This document shows positions 1 through 11,650 of a stretch of DNA of 64,000 bases, in pieces. How positions within the stretch are numbered: the stretch's first letter is position 1; each line of letters begins with the position of its first letter. A program made the translations under genes and the position numbers. A model generated the notes under the pieces. That model saw only the letters and a list, made by a program, of their open reading frames with translations, did no database searches and was not told where the DNA came from. The DNA is from Galaxea fascicularis (Eukaryota > Cnidaria > Anthozoa > Scleractinia > Euphylliidae): the NCBI GenBank assembly GCA_948470475.1, contig OX419342.1:438701-502700 (forward strand), in the 5' to 3' direction.

Positions 1-223
1 CGGTACCATTGAAAAACTGGTCGCATAGTAAACAATGCTACAATGAGGAAAGGACTGCTTAGTAGCTTTCATTTGCATGGTACAGCTCAAGGTTGTGTAC
101 ACAAAGAATCCCCTTATGCACCATCATAAACAGCACCACAGGAAAGTCCTCATTTAAATAGCTTTCTGTTCATTGTTACACCAAGAGTCACACTTGCCAT
201 CTTCCGTTTTTTTTTTTTTTTAG

Positions 224-3200
224 GTAAAAAAGATTTCTTAATGGTAGCAGATGTACTGAATGTGAAAGTTATTGAAGTGAAAGATCAAGTTAATCTGTTC
301 GAGAGATTTATTCCGCGCGTCTACAATTCACAAATTAGCGCCAAGATCCGAGTTTATGTGTGTCACAGGTAAGTCAAGTTGATTACTTCGCAAAACAAAA
401 CCTCGTTTATCTTCGATAGTAAATGTTGTAATGCTTAATGTCTTGAGTTTAACAATAGTAAAACCTGCGAACTACCAATATATGTCTCCATTTCTACTTT
501 TATTTTCAGGTATTTCGTTTATTTTTTCGATCTCGTGATTTTTGCGAATGCTATTTTCATTGCACTGGAGCGAAGTGATGCAGAAGTTATTTTCCTTGCG
601 ATGTTTAATATGGAAATCCTACTGAAGTTGTACACGTTTAGCTTCAAGGAATTCTTCACGCGTTATTGGAATATGTTAGTATCATTTGTTCTTTTGTCGT
701 TGTCACTGTTAGTTGTTGAGTTTTCTGGTTTTAACAGTGGTCTTTATGTTCCAAGCGTTAAAGGTTCTGTTTTGAAACGCTTTTGTTTTTCAGATTTGAT
801 TTTCTAGTGATAGGATCTGCAACATTAGCTCTCATTGTTGAGACCTCCTATGAATCACGTGAGCCGTGCTAAATATTCTGTTTACTAAAAGCTGTATGTT
901 AACGCAACTAGGAACGGAAGTGTTGCACAGTTACTACATTCTTGCTTTAACCGTTCTTAAGGTTGTCTTTGTCGTTGATCATTCTCTCAGTGTAAAATAC
1001 GTTAATGTGCCGCGAGCGTCCCGCGATGAATCGGAGAAAGCGTCAGTGCAGGCGCGGATCCAGGGGAGGTGAAATGGGTGAATTTTCACCCCCCCCCCCC
1101 CTTTTTCTGACAATTTGTCAATCATGCTGATGCACAGACCTCAAACACTTCAACCAGGCTTTGGTTCTATTACATTATTACAAAAATTCCCCCCCCCCCC
1201 CCCCTCATTTCAAAATCCTGGATCCGCGCCTGCAGTGGTGTCAGAACCCTGACACAAAGGGTGGTAGAAGTGGTGAAAAAAGGAAGAATGGCCGCGAGAA
1301 AAGTTGAGAATTCAAAACAAAAACGCGTCACTGGTTGGTTTTTCTTGCAGAAATGTTAAGAAGTTTGAAAGGAAAAATCACTTATCCAGCCATTAAGGCT
1401 TCTTTCCGTCTCCGTTCCTCAGACTAATAGCGCCGTTTTCTCTTAGGCGGATGCTCACACAACTTAAACTTTTTGTGTTCTCAAGAGTAGAAACCCTGAG
1501 AAAGAAATTACATAACGCTTGCGTTTTGGATACCTTGACGGACGAACTGACTGACTTCATGTTTGATTAACATTTTTCGCGGTTTTCTCGGCAGTGCAAT
1601 CAAGTCAAAGTGTGTTGGATTTTCTAATGGTTCTTCGAGTTCTAAGATTAGTCAAGATCATGGGTACAATCAAACGGTATGTGTACTAGGTAGACGCTTT
1701 CACACTTTGGAATTTCACGCAGATCTGAGTTTCAGATGGTTTGTAAACCAGTTGTGAATAGAGTTCTAAAGTGTGACGTCACAAAAAATTACATTTGTGA
1801 AATTATGGGATTGGGCGCCATTTTCGAATGGAGTGTCCTTAAAAAAGGGTCCTTGCCAAAACTTAGCTCTTAATTGTAATTCCCAACTGAAATATGAAGG
1901 ATTGAAATTTGATACTGCCCCACATAGACCTCTCAAATTTGAGTCAGTTCTAAACTGAAGGAACTGAAACAAATTTTGAAGGGTTTGTATGGAATGCCAT
2001 TTGATCCCTTATATCTCCACTGGGAATTGCAATTCGGAGCTAATTTTTGGGATGAGGGCGTCTTTTAGGATGCTCTATAAGAATATGGCATCATATCCCA
2101 TAATTTCAAAAATTTTATTTTTGTGACGTCATCACTTTAGAACTCTATTAGTAGGGACACATCATTCTTAGTTTTCCACAAGTGTATCACGTTTGCTGTT
2201 AACAGAGAGCAAACGACATGAAGAAGAGAGGAAACGACGTAGGGTGCTCAAGTACAATTCACTCTTTGAAGTGAAAATGTTAAGTACTTCTCTCCTTATG
2301 GCTGCAATTGCTAACTTTCACCGCAGACATCGTTGGAGGAGCTTCCCAAGGTTTCGCTGGATGCCGTAGCGCATGCAATAATTTTGTTAACGTTGGTGGT
2401 AATCTAGTGCTGGATCTAGCTCCGGAATCTGTTCATCAGAAAGAAAAAGATTGAAACTTAGTTGTGAATTTAGCAACATTGACATTCCGCTAACATCTTT
2501 AACTCCTAACGTGAAGATTTCTGGATAAGTCAGTCAGGGCCATTCGTCTTCTTGACTGATACACACCCATGGTATCCGTGCTTGTGCTAAAATGTGGATG
2601 GAGGTGATCTGTGAACTGTAGGTCTTTACGGAGACACCATTTCTGTGACATTTTGTTAAGAGTGACTATGTTCTGTTGTTTAGATTTAAGGTTATTTTCG
2701 GAACTGTTATGCAGATTGGACCCGCAATGAGTACTTACGGGGCAATATTGTTTGTAAGTCTCAAAGTTTTGTCATTAATGATCAGAGATGAAGCCCTATT
2801 GATATTTCAACGTGTCTGTGCTTTCTCGTGAGCTTCACATTTAGCTCAGTTATGAGCAAAATGAATAGGAAGCAAATTATTAATTTGTTTGGACGTTAGA
2901 GAACATTGTCATAATTCTTGACCAAGTTGACATCGCTTCATTGACACCTCGATGTAAGATGTAAGAAACTTCCCGAAGAAATTGCCAAACTCACGTTGTT
3001 GACGAATCCGAAAGCATTGTGAATACTCTGTCTGTTTTGAGTTAAAACTGGTAAACAGGGGCGGCATGGAACCCTGAAGATTGGGTGGAAATCTTGTTCG
3101 CGTCACTAATTAATCGGCGCGCTTGCCTTACGTTGTTACATCTACACTCAGTCCATTTCTAACATCGCAACTGTTCAATGTTGTTGTACCTCTCAACACT

Positions 3201-4764
3201 GAATACAGTCTTGTTACTGTACGCTTCTTTCAGGTGTTGTACTACATTTACGCGATCATGGGGATGGAACTGTTCGGTAACTTGATCAAAATGGAGGGCA
3301 GTTACCCCCATGGCGATGGCAATGGAACTGACGATGGAAATTTCACCGAATTCTGCGGGAATATCAAGTTAAAAGAGTCAGACTTCTACGCTGATCGTTA
3401 TTGTAATAACAACTTTAACAACATCCTGAGATCGTTCAAGGTCCTATTTGACTTGATGGTTGTTAATCAGTGGCACAGTATCCTTTCATCTGAGTCAGTT
3501 TTTATCTTTAATTGCGTTTTTTGTGTGTGTGTGGCTAGACTGGACATGAACAAGACATTCTCTCAAAATACGTGCTCAGCGCGTAGCCCCTTCCCACCCC
3601 AAATAAAAAAGAGATAAAGCTTGTTGCTGGTATAAAACAACGGTCTCTGTCTCTGTTCAGTACTTTATGTTGTGTCTCCACCGAATGCTATTTTCCTCAA
3701 CAAGTCTCCAGTTATTACTCAAGGTTACGTTCGTGTGACGAGCAAATTTGCAAGGATATATTTCCTCTCATTTCACCTCCTTTGTGTTATTGTAGTTCTC
3801 AAGTAAGTATTAATTGTAATTACTGAATTGAGATTGTTACAGTTACAGTAACAACCAGCGAAGTGGGAATGGAGCAACACGTCGACTTTTGAAAGATTTG
3901 TACAAGGTTGGCTGCGCTTACAGTTTGTATGTTATCATCGTGTGACACTTCTCGTAAATCCGACCAAACGTTTACAGCCTGCCGCCGGTATGTGTCATTA
4001 ACTTAGTATTTTTTTTCTTTCAGTATATTTGTAGCGTTTATCTTAGAAGCATTCATGTTGGAGTACTCTATCACGCACGGAAAGATAGAAACAGTCTTCA
4101 ACAAGAAAATTGAGGAAAAGGGCGTCGGTGTAGGAATGTAAGTACACAGAAAATGTAGGGAAAATTTAGAACAGTCCTCACTTCCACAGCTGGTTACTTG
4201 TTTTACTGTTCCTAACATAAATTGACGAGCGCCGATTGGGATGAATTGCACCAGTATGATAAAATCCATGCTTGATCGAACTTCAACCCGAGCCGACACA
4301 AGTGGGATGGCATCAAAAAAACGGTACAAAGGGAAACAACCGACTGTCGGGTCTCGTATTTGACTTAGAGCACCCCGGTGTCCATTTGATAACCTTGTTG
4401 CAATCAGAGGCCTCCGATCGACAACTAACCAAACTTCCATACCAATTTCAGGTGTCCTGTGAGAGAAAAGGCAGCTTCGCTTTTATCCACTGAGGATAGT
4501 GATGAGATGATAAAAGATCAGCGAAGCAATGGCTTCTTCTCTGTGGAGCATCTTGCTCTGGACACTGGTTTGAGATTTAAAATGCCGTCACAACAGAAAA
4601 AGAATGCTGATCTTATACTACAGGAGATGTTTGAGGACGAATTGGAGGAAGATGATGTCGGACCAAAAGATCTGGATGATTTAGATGAGCTTGATGAATC
4701 GAAAGAACTTTCAGAAAAATGGTCCAGAACAAAACTTACTTTTCATACTATAGATGCGGATTAA
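224..4764 (+). CDS. TPCN3: Two-pore channel, TPC3-like (3' part; domain II and C-terminus)
   Basis: Voltage-gated cation channel of the two-pore family; family members conduct Na+ or Ca2+ in endolysosomal or plasma membrane. Exons I support: 224-368, 510-674, 794-858, 912-990 (uncertain), 2684-2753, 3234-3477, 3661-3802, 4024-4137, 4452-4764; domain I lies upstream of the window. They give the I-II linker, S1 to S3 of domain II, S5 (YYIYAIMGMELF), a long turret with NGT and NFT sequons, the pore helix (YCNNNFNNILRSF, VVNQWH), S6 (IFVAFILEAFMLEYS) and an acidic tail ending THIDAD-like at a TAA. VVNQWH followed by IxxAFILEAF..EYS fits TPC3 better than TPC1 or TPC2 as I remember these families. 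Phases match at every join except 990 to 2684, where a canonical GT donor would shift the frame. Two hairpin elements sit in that intron. The gene could be functional with an unseen microexon, or damaged. Confidence 0.85.
912..990 (+). CDS. Probable S3-S4 / S4 exon of the two-pore channel, abnormal donor
   Basis: This is the only stretch between the S3 exon and the S4-S5 exon that continues the frame. It follows a CTAG acceptor and reads RTEVLHSYYILALTVLK then VVFVVDHSL, which lines up with the VLxLLRVVDSIKRF pattern of TPC3 S4. If it ends in CTCAG it joins in frame to ATTTAAG to give SLRFKVIF, but the next intron would then start with TG rather than GT. If the GT one base earlier is used, the frame shifts. 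The upstream intron would be only 53 bases. Confidence 0.5.
1048..1233. mobile_element. MITE with GGATCCGCGCCTGC-type inverted ends
   Basis: The ends are a 17-base inverted repeat, GCAGGCGCGGATCCAGG, with its reverse complement at the right. Poly-C runs (the left one read as CCCC...TTTTT) lie just inside each arm. No coding capacity. It lies in an intron of the channel gene. A short AGTG is present on both flanks and may be the target duplication. Confidence 0.7.
1761..2145. mobile_element. Long-inverted-repeat MITE with TA flanks, TGACGTCA in each arm
   Basis: The left end GAGTTCTAAAGTG and right end CACTTTAGAACTC are inverted copies. The similarity continues inward through GTGACGTCA and AAATTATGGGAT for about 50 bases. 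The element is flanked by TA on both sides (1759-1760 and 2146-2147), as in Tc1/mariner-type insertions. The two opposed ORFs seen inside are products of the inverted repeat and are not genes. Confidence 0.7.
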
Positions 4765-6371
4765 AGTGGAGCAGTCTCCAGACCTGTATACGTTATTCCG
4801 TATAGAGGAACTTTACAGGACTGGAGGGAGCTTGTTGTACTCCTTCTCATGTTCAAGTGATAAGCTCGATTCAACGATTCCCCAGGACGTACTCAGGACC
4901 TACTTAACGCGCAAGGTCCTGGGAACGAGTTCGTGGTTGTTCACTGCTGTCATTTTATGACAGGAAATGTTGATGTCAAATATTTTCCAAAATAATTATT
5001 TTCTGGTATGTTGCTCTTGCATTTATAGCTATTATTACTCCCTGTCACCGGGTGCTGTCAGACGGACGTACAACGCAATTAAAAAATTTTGTGTATATAT
5101 AAACGCGAATGGTTCCAAGGAAAGTTTTAGTGGATTGAATGTGAGAAAAATTACTGTGTACCTGATCTAATAAGGTAACTTTATGCCAAGTGCTTGTAAA
5201 AACGTGTAATCCTTTTGGTCGCTGAGTTTATGAAGTGCTGCCAGTTTTTACGAAAAATTACACCAGAGAAACTCTACGCACTAGAGAAACTCTACGCGGT
5301 GAAAGGGCAAGATATATTGTGTGCAGAGACCCCTTGATTTTGGATCTGCAGAGAAAAGTATTTTTACTTCGCAAGATGCTAATTAAATGAATTTACTTTT
5401 AAAGAAATTTGAACAAAAGCATTTTTAAAAGACTAATAACTTATCAAGTTGTAACAGAATCATCTACAAAACTGGAGATACATTGTGATTTTTTCAGTTT
5501 TACCAAGAGAATTATTTATTCACGAACAATAAATCTATTGAATTTATGTCAGGGTAAAATGACAATTAAATTACCAATGAGTGGTCTTGGATCTTTTTTC
5601 TGCGCACCGCGGATATTTTTCCTAATTTACGTCCACCCACTCTGACTGTGGGCTCACCTGATATCACCAGTTAATCTCGTACCCAGGTGCCTGAGTCACT
5701 ACTTAGCCCAAACATTGAGAAATCCCGGGGACGAGATGATGTCGTCGGTGAGAGTGATACGTGGAAAGTCCAACAGCACACCTACAATTAAGTGTATGCA
5801 GATGATGTTCTTTGTTTTGCAGTCAAACATCCCGTAAGCGGACACCCATAGCATAAGTATAGGTGTCCGTTTGAGGAAGGTTTCCGCTTGTAGAAGTTTA
5901 GGACCGTAGTGTATTGGACTACGCCTATCGGAGGTGTCTGCAAGCAGAGATTCGAATGTTTTTTGCAAAAGTGGCCTATTTGAGCTGTCATCCTCCATTG
6001 CATGGGAAGTTCCCATGATATAGACTTGCCTTACCAAAGCCTTTAATAGCTATTATATTAATGCTGTCTCTCCGTGTTGTGCCTTGTACCGCGTTGGTAT
6101 TTTACTAAGGCATTAAGGCATTTACTTGTGGGGTGCCTCTGCAGCGTAAAGCTACGCCTCTGCTTTCTGAGATAGAAAGCAAACTGATGTGTGCATATTT
6201 TGACTCCTGTTTCCTTGCACTGAAGGCCACTGCAAGCGATCTAAACACCGGATCCCGCTAGAAGAGTAACTAGTAGTATCGGTATGTCGTACATGATATC
6301 GCTCACGAAGTATCGAAATCGACTCATTCATCAGGAGTGGTTACCAAGGAAGGTGACCCTAATAAATAAAC
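4765..6371. other. Intergenic, no gene seen
   Basis: 3' flank of the channel gene and 5' flank of ISCA2. Short ORFs on both strands have no recognisable domain, splice context or codon pattern. An AATAAA-like signal occurs near 5530 but is far from the stop codon. I see no clear repeat. Confidence 0.5.
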
Positions 6372-6993
6372 ATGGCGGCGAAGTCGGTGTTGATGAATCT
6401 CACAGCATTTGCTATCAAATCCCGACTGTGTGCTGCCTCCATTCGTTGTGTGTGCCATCCGTTGACACATTCTCAGTTTTCAAGGCAATGTTCTACTGTA
6501 AAGGAAGAAAATGTATCGCAGAAATACGAAACTTCTCAAGATTTACAGCTGAGTGATGGCTGTGTGAAGGTAGCTGGAGCTGATGTAACACCTTTATTTT
6601 GCTTATGTAAAAGCTCACCGAAGAAATGCAGTTGCTTCTGTCACTAGAAATTCATCATTCTTTCTCCTTTAGTGTTAACTGCGTATGAGGGGTTGCATGG
6701 AATAATTTTGTGGCATCAGGAAAGTTGGTATAACAATATTTCCAGGCGTTACGAGCGAACTAACCGAACTGGAATCAATATTTCTTATTTCAGCAACTGC
6801 ACAAGATATTTGCAGATGACAAAGATGGTTTTCTTCGTGTAGCAGTGGAAGGAGGAGGATGCTCCGGCTTCAAATACACATTTGATGTTGACTCTCAAAT
6901 TAATGAGGATGATAGGTTAGTAAATGAAGGGGGTAGTTTCTAAAGACACTGTGGTGCTGCGTCGATGGGGAAGTAGTACACAAAAATTTGGTA

Positions 6994-7033
<40 letters not shown>

Positions 7034-7707
7034 GGATTCAACTCTGTTGATAATACCAAATTTTTGATAGGTTAGTACTTGGACCCCGTTGTATTGGTGG
7101 GACCATCCTGCAAACTTGTGGCTGGAGTTGTTAGCTCATGCGGTCTTGAATCCTTCTACAAACCTTCCTGGTGCCTTGATCTCGAGCTTGCCAGCCTTTA
7201 ACCTGAAGCAGTGTTGGGTTTGGCTGAAAAAAGGGTAGTCTTGTTGTAATCTTAACCATTTGCCACCTCTTCCGGAGTAATCAGTGCAATGCGGTGGGAT
7301 TCAGAGACCTCTACTCAAACACATTTAATGTATCAATAACAACTGTTACAAGGAAAGATTGAGGACCAGATCAAATGCCTTACCCCCAGGGGGGGCACTG
7401 CCACATATGGGCTATATAGGTATGTGCCGCTGTGAAGGGTATGGTCTTCAAGCAGTTTACTCTAGCATAGGGTATATGAATCAGAGCGTTTGGGTCTAGA
7501 ATAGGGTATCATTTTTCACGAAACTGACCGGACAACTGGACAAGTATAAATAAATCTTTTTTCAAGAGAGAAGTGATTGTGGTGCAACGTTTTGCTTTGG
7601 CTTTGCTTTAGATTGTACTAGTGACCTCAGTTTCTGGAAAACAGCTACTCTAGGATAGGAGTGATTTTGGGAAGTTTACTCTAGTATAGGGTAGCAAAAT
7701 TCAGCTG

Positions 7708-7738
<31 letters not shown>

Positions 7739-8203
7739 GGTTCCAGGGTTCCAGGGTCCCAGCGGCACATCCCCACCCAGAATTTCCTAAAGTGCACCCC
7801 CCCCCCTTCCCCCCGGAACTTAACTCAGGGTTAGCGTTTAGGTTTAGGGTTAGCCTGCATTTTCTATGGGTTTCCCAGGGTAATAAACCCATGTGGGATG
7901 TTGGGAGTACATAAGAAAAGCTGGTAAATCATGAGCTGTGATGGCCCTGTCCTCTTATCCCCTATCCTATACTCCAAAACAACTGTTCAGTGAACTGATT
8001 GGTTTTCTGTGAATTTATTTAATAGACTAATTGAAAGAGATGGAGCAAAAGTTGTTGTTGATGAAGTATCACTGGATTATTTGAAAGGCTCGACAATTGA
8101 CTACCATGAGGAACTGATTCGCTCTGCATTCAGAATATCACTCAACCCTAATGCTGAGAAAGGCTGCTCATGTGGTTCATCATTCACTTTTAAAGTTGAG
8201 TGA
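6372..8203 (+). CDS. ISCA2: Iron-sulfur cluster assembly 2 homolog, mitochondrial (A-type carrier)
   Basis: Exons 6372-6569, 6794-6915 and 8026-8203 join in phase to 165 codons plus stop, close to the usual length of animal ISCA2 (about 154). Residues 1-45 form a basic, Ser/Arg-rich mitochondrial presequence starting [10 protein letters not shown]. The A-type carrier fold follows, with the three conserved cysteines: one in [10 protein letters not shown] and two in GCSCGSSF near the C-terminus. The family works with ISCA1 and IBA57 in late [4Fe-4S] cluster assembly in the mitochondrial matrix. The start is ATGGCGGCG. Intron 2 (6916-8025) carries a perfect hairpin and a CCCC-rich low-complexity patch. 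GLRX5, which feeds this step, is 9.5 kb downstream. Confidence 0.95.
6981..7066. repeat. Perfect 29-bp stem hairpin in ISCA2 intron 2
   Basis: Arms 6981-7009 and 7038-7066 are exact reverse complements (starting CAAAAATTTGGTATTATCAA) around a 28-base loop containing GACCACCGTACAGG. Probably a very short MITE or its remnant. It could form a hairpin in the pre-mRNA. Confidence 0.8.
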
Positions 8204-8860
8204 ATCTACCACTGTTCTCTCTGAAGGTCATACCACAAAAAAAGATAACAAAATACAATCACAGGAAGTAAAGCAAGAAGAAATTCTACAAGAAGAATTA
8301 CTGGTTATGGTGTTCACTTGATTTATTTCAAGAATTCTTTAAGAATAGAATACAAGCAGAGGGGCAACAACATACAGGAATAATAATTACTATTGGTTCT
8401 GGAGTTAGCTTAATCTTTTCTTGAGAATGCGAATGCTTACAAAAACTTTCTTTATTCTGCATACCAGGAAAGTTTATAACCCAATGGTTTCCTTTTTTAC
8501 ATGAAATAGCCATCTTGATGGCCCTGTACTTTTTCACTGGGAAATGAAGACGTAGCCCAGGTTGAAAAGAAAAACAAGACATTGAATGAAGTGGTGACAG
8601 GGTTTTGGGCAAAATAATATTGTTTGTTCCAACCTTGAAGACATAACTTAGAAAGCAAGAGGGTCTAGCTGAATAGAGATAGTAATGTTTTATTCATGAC
8701 AGCAGAAGTTTTCTTTTTGTGCCTTGATTCATCATTCCCTGGCATTTTACTATTTTATTCTTCCTCTTACAGAAGAAATTAACAATACATTGACCTATTG
8801 ATTTGGATCACAATAAATGTACATTCCAAGAATATTTCTATCAATCTGAATGAATAAATC
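8204..8860. other. Intergenic, 3' flank of ISCA2
   Basis: AT-rich sequence after the ISCA2 stop codon. It probably includes the 3' UTR. No gene is seen on either strand. Confidence 0.5.
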
Positions 8861-8865
8861 ATACA

Positions 8866-9010
8866 TGAGGTCCTGAATTTTTTTAGGCTTCTCTATGCAG
8901 TTGCATAAATTGCATTCACAACTGCAAGCATCATCTTTCATTTGATTTATTTCATATACATCATTCACATCCACATCATTCACTGGAACATATGAACCTA
9001 CAATTGACCC
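8866..9010 (+). repeat. SINE body, headless copy 1
   Basis: Contains GAGGTCCTGAATTTTTTTAG, then GGCTTCT, GCA-TTGC-TAAATTGC and an imperfect CACAACTGCAAGCATCAT block. The same blocks appear in the same order at 9074-9160 and 63333-63420. The tRNA-like head is missing here. Confidence 0.6.
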
Positions 9011-9014
9011 TGCT

Positions 9015-9165
9015 CCCAACATCAGTGGGTTAGGGCATTGCTCCGGTATCGCGAGGTCACAGGTTCAAACCCCGTTGAAGTCCTCAATTTTTTCAGGCTT
9101 CTTCATGCAATCGCCTAAATTGCCTTCATAACTGTGAGTAGCATCCTTCATTTGAATATTTCTCT
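9015..9165 (+). repeat. tRNA-derived SINE with box B, copy 2
   Basis: A tRNA-like head (CAGTGGGTTAGGGCAT...GGTTCAAACCCC) has a good box B at 9062-9072 and a degenerate box A. It is joined to the shared body GTTGAAGTCCTCAATTTTTT, CAGGCTTCT, GCAATCGCCTAAATTGC. It follows copy 1 in the same orientation, making a near-tandem pair. It is not a tRNA gene, since no acceptor stem or full cloverleaf is present. Confidence 0.7.
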
Positions 9166-9411
9166 CAAGAATTATTATTATTATCGATAGATCTGCATTA
9201 AAAATGAATTCTACTATTAGATGTGTGGCAATGGTTTCCTCCAATATTAATACTTCCAAGAGTTATCACATCACTCAACTACATTGTAAACTTGTTCGTT
9301 TATAGAGTATTATAATCCATCAAATATTTCAATGGCACACAATTGGTCTAAACGTATCACGAGACTGAATATCCCCCAAATCTGCACTGCAAGAAATAAT
9401 TTAAGGATAAC

Positions 9412-9597
9412 AAACACAATAGCCTCCATTTGGCTTCAGAAATATGCTCGGATATTTTTCCTTGCACATTATCAGTTCCTTGGAGCTCAGTTATTTCTTG
9501 AGCTTTGCTCTCATAAAACTGTTTGCTTCTCGGAACTGATAATGTCTGCAGACAAATATCCAAGCATATTTTCACATTAAATGGAGACTATTGTTTA
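9412..9597. repeat. Imperfect long hairpin (MITE-like)
   Basis: ACAATAGCCTCCATTT at the left pairs with AAATGGAGACTATTGT at the right. Inside these, AATATGCTCGGATATTT pairs with AAATATCCAAGCATATT and TTATCAGTTCC pairs with GGAACTGATAA. Two opposed ORFs across it arise from the symmetry and are not genes. Confidence 0.65.
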
Positions 9598-9599
9598 TG

Positions 9600-10480
9600 T
9601 ATGCCCCATGTTCACCATTTACTACTAGTTTTACTGTCGGGCAAACCATAACAAGTAGGTTTGTCCCTTCCTCCTTTGTAGCAAGTTGGTCCCAGAGAAT
9701 TTTCTACACTCAGCAATTGAATATGGTTGATTTGCATCACTATGACAGTGTACCTTCTGATATTGAATTAGGCAAACTTTGTAAATTACTGCAATATTTT
9801 CAAAAATTACTATACTATTGCATTGGTCAGTAGTCCCCTCTACATTTTTACGAGGACCTGCTGCCTGTCATGAACAAAATGTTTTCAAAGTCTCAAGGCT
9901 TGTTTCCTTTTTCCCTAAGGAAACAAGAGTACTTCACTGCTTCCTCCCATTACCCTGGTAGCCTTGTGGACTCTTTGCAGCTGTTGTTTTAAAATGACTC
10001 ATTTCCAAGACCATTTGCCAATAATAGTATTCAGAGGTGATTACGACAGACTGTCATTGTCTTTTTTGTTTGATCATATAACAGCAAAATTAACTTCATT
10101 GTATTAACAGTAATGTATATTGGCATTCTGTGTCAATTCCAAATGTTTTTTTCCAATGCAATAGTTATTTATTAACACCATAACTATTTAAATACATTTT
10201 TTCAAGGGTACATGATTTGCTTAAACCAAAACCTGGCTAATATTTAAATTAGTCAATTGGAACTACAGAAAAATCAAAATTATGAAGTTGTGAATGTTAC
10301 TGTTACTCTCTATTTGCTCTGGTTCAAGTTACATTCTCAACTGTAATGAGTTGTCACTTATTCATTCTTCAAGCTTCTCACTTCAATTAATTTTATTAAT
10401 CTCATATATTCATATTAACTTACTCAGAATTCTTTTCATTGTCATCTTGGGATAAATTAATATAAAAATATATAACTCAA
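9600..10480. other. Intergenic, nothing identified
   Basis: AT-rich sequence with no ORF of interest and no repeat that I can delimit. Confidence 0.5.
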
Positions 10481-10482
10481 TA

Positions 10483-10692
10483 ACAGTGCCACGCCCCTTG
10501 CTGTGGCCACCCAACAATCATTTTTACAAGTTAGCCAACCAGGGTATGCGAATTTGATTGACAGACATGCCTCCATTTGAGTGTTGAAACTTTCCATGGA
10601 GGCATCTTTGTCAATCAAATTTACATACCTTGATCAGTGGCTAACTTGTAAAAATGTTTGTTGGGTGTCCACGGTAAGACGTGTTGCACTGT
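10483..10692. mobile_element. Fold-back MITE, ACAGTG ends
   Basis: The whole 210 bases fold back. ACAGTGCCACGCC...CACCCAACAA at the left matches the inverted TTGTTGGGTGTCC...GCACTGT at the right. Further in, TTTTTACAAGTTAGCCA and ATGCCTCCAT are also mirrored. Loop near 10580. No coding capacity. Confidence 0.75.
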
Positions 10693-11070
10693 AAGTAATA
10701 CTACATTGTTTGATTAAAAGTTTACTAATGAACTTAAGTAAAACTATTAAAAGTAAAGCTGTCTGACTAGACTGAGTGACTGTTTCTTCGTAGTTGAATC
10801 TAAATGGAAACAATACTATAGAGATTTCTTTTCTTTTGTGATTATGTAAATAACTTAATGCAGATGAAGTCAGATTTCATGTTCAAAGCTGGTTTAAGAT
10901 CTTGGATAAATATCATGTAAATTAAGCAGTCAAATTTGTTGCAGCACTTTATGAATACTGAAAAGTATGTCGGTAACACTATTCAACACTTACACTTACT
11001 GTACATCAACATGTTGCTAAACACAGTTCTTTGAATTCCTCAATTGACAGGCACAGGTCTTTAATGTGCA

Positions 11071-11650
11071 ATGGTCCTACTGTTATTTGACTATTGCTCT
11101 ATTGTCTGGGATAGTTCTGGCCTTGGAAACAAGGAATATTTGGACAAGCTCCATCAAAGGGCTGTCAGTATCATCAAAGGCAGATTAGTTGAGTATGCTG
11201 AGTTGCCTAATGTCTTCAGCTGGCCTGACCTGCAGAAGCGGCGTGATTACCTTAAGTCTATCCTTGTCTTCAAATCCATCAGTGGTCTGGCACCTGATTA
11301 TCTCATTGGCAAATTCACGCACGCTAGTGAAATACATAGTTATCGAACGTGGCACAGAGACTTATTGCATCTTCCCTTAGCCAAAACCACCAAATATCAA
11401 GGTAGCTTCTGTATAAATGGAACTCGAATATTCAATTCACTTCCTCTAGCACTAAGCCTATAATAAGGTTAGGTGTCATTTTAAGTGCTGATATATACTT
11501 AAATTTCCAATTTTGTGGATTGTGTAAATTCTATGTATCTATTTATCAATTTATTTCCTTTTTTTCAGGACTCTATTTAAGCTAGCCCTGGCTAAATTGG
11601 ATGTTCCAGATAAAATATTGAGTTAAATAAATAAATAAATAAATAACCAA
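11071..11650 (+). mobile_element. 3' end of a non-LTR retrotransposon (L2/CR1-like)
   Basis: A 130-codon ORF (11071-11463) reads LFDYCSIVWDSSG, LDKLHQRAVSIIKGR, and later SYRTWHRDLLHLPLAKTTKY with FCINGTRIFNSLP. This is the typical C-terminal tail after the reverse transcriptase of LINEs of this group. A short 3' UTR is followed by a (AAAT)n tail at about 11620-11646. The reverse transcriptase core and endonuclease are absent, so this is a 5'-truncated dead copy. Confidence 0.8.

Noticed and set aside
1766..1972. Overlapping ORFs on both strands
   Set aside because: Symmetry product of the long inverted repeat 1761-2145.
9020..9080. Possible tRNA gene (box B present)
   Set aside because: No acceptor stem, a poor box A, and a SINE body joined at the 3' side; it is a SINE head.
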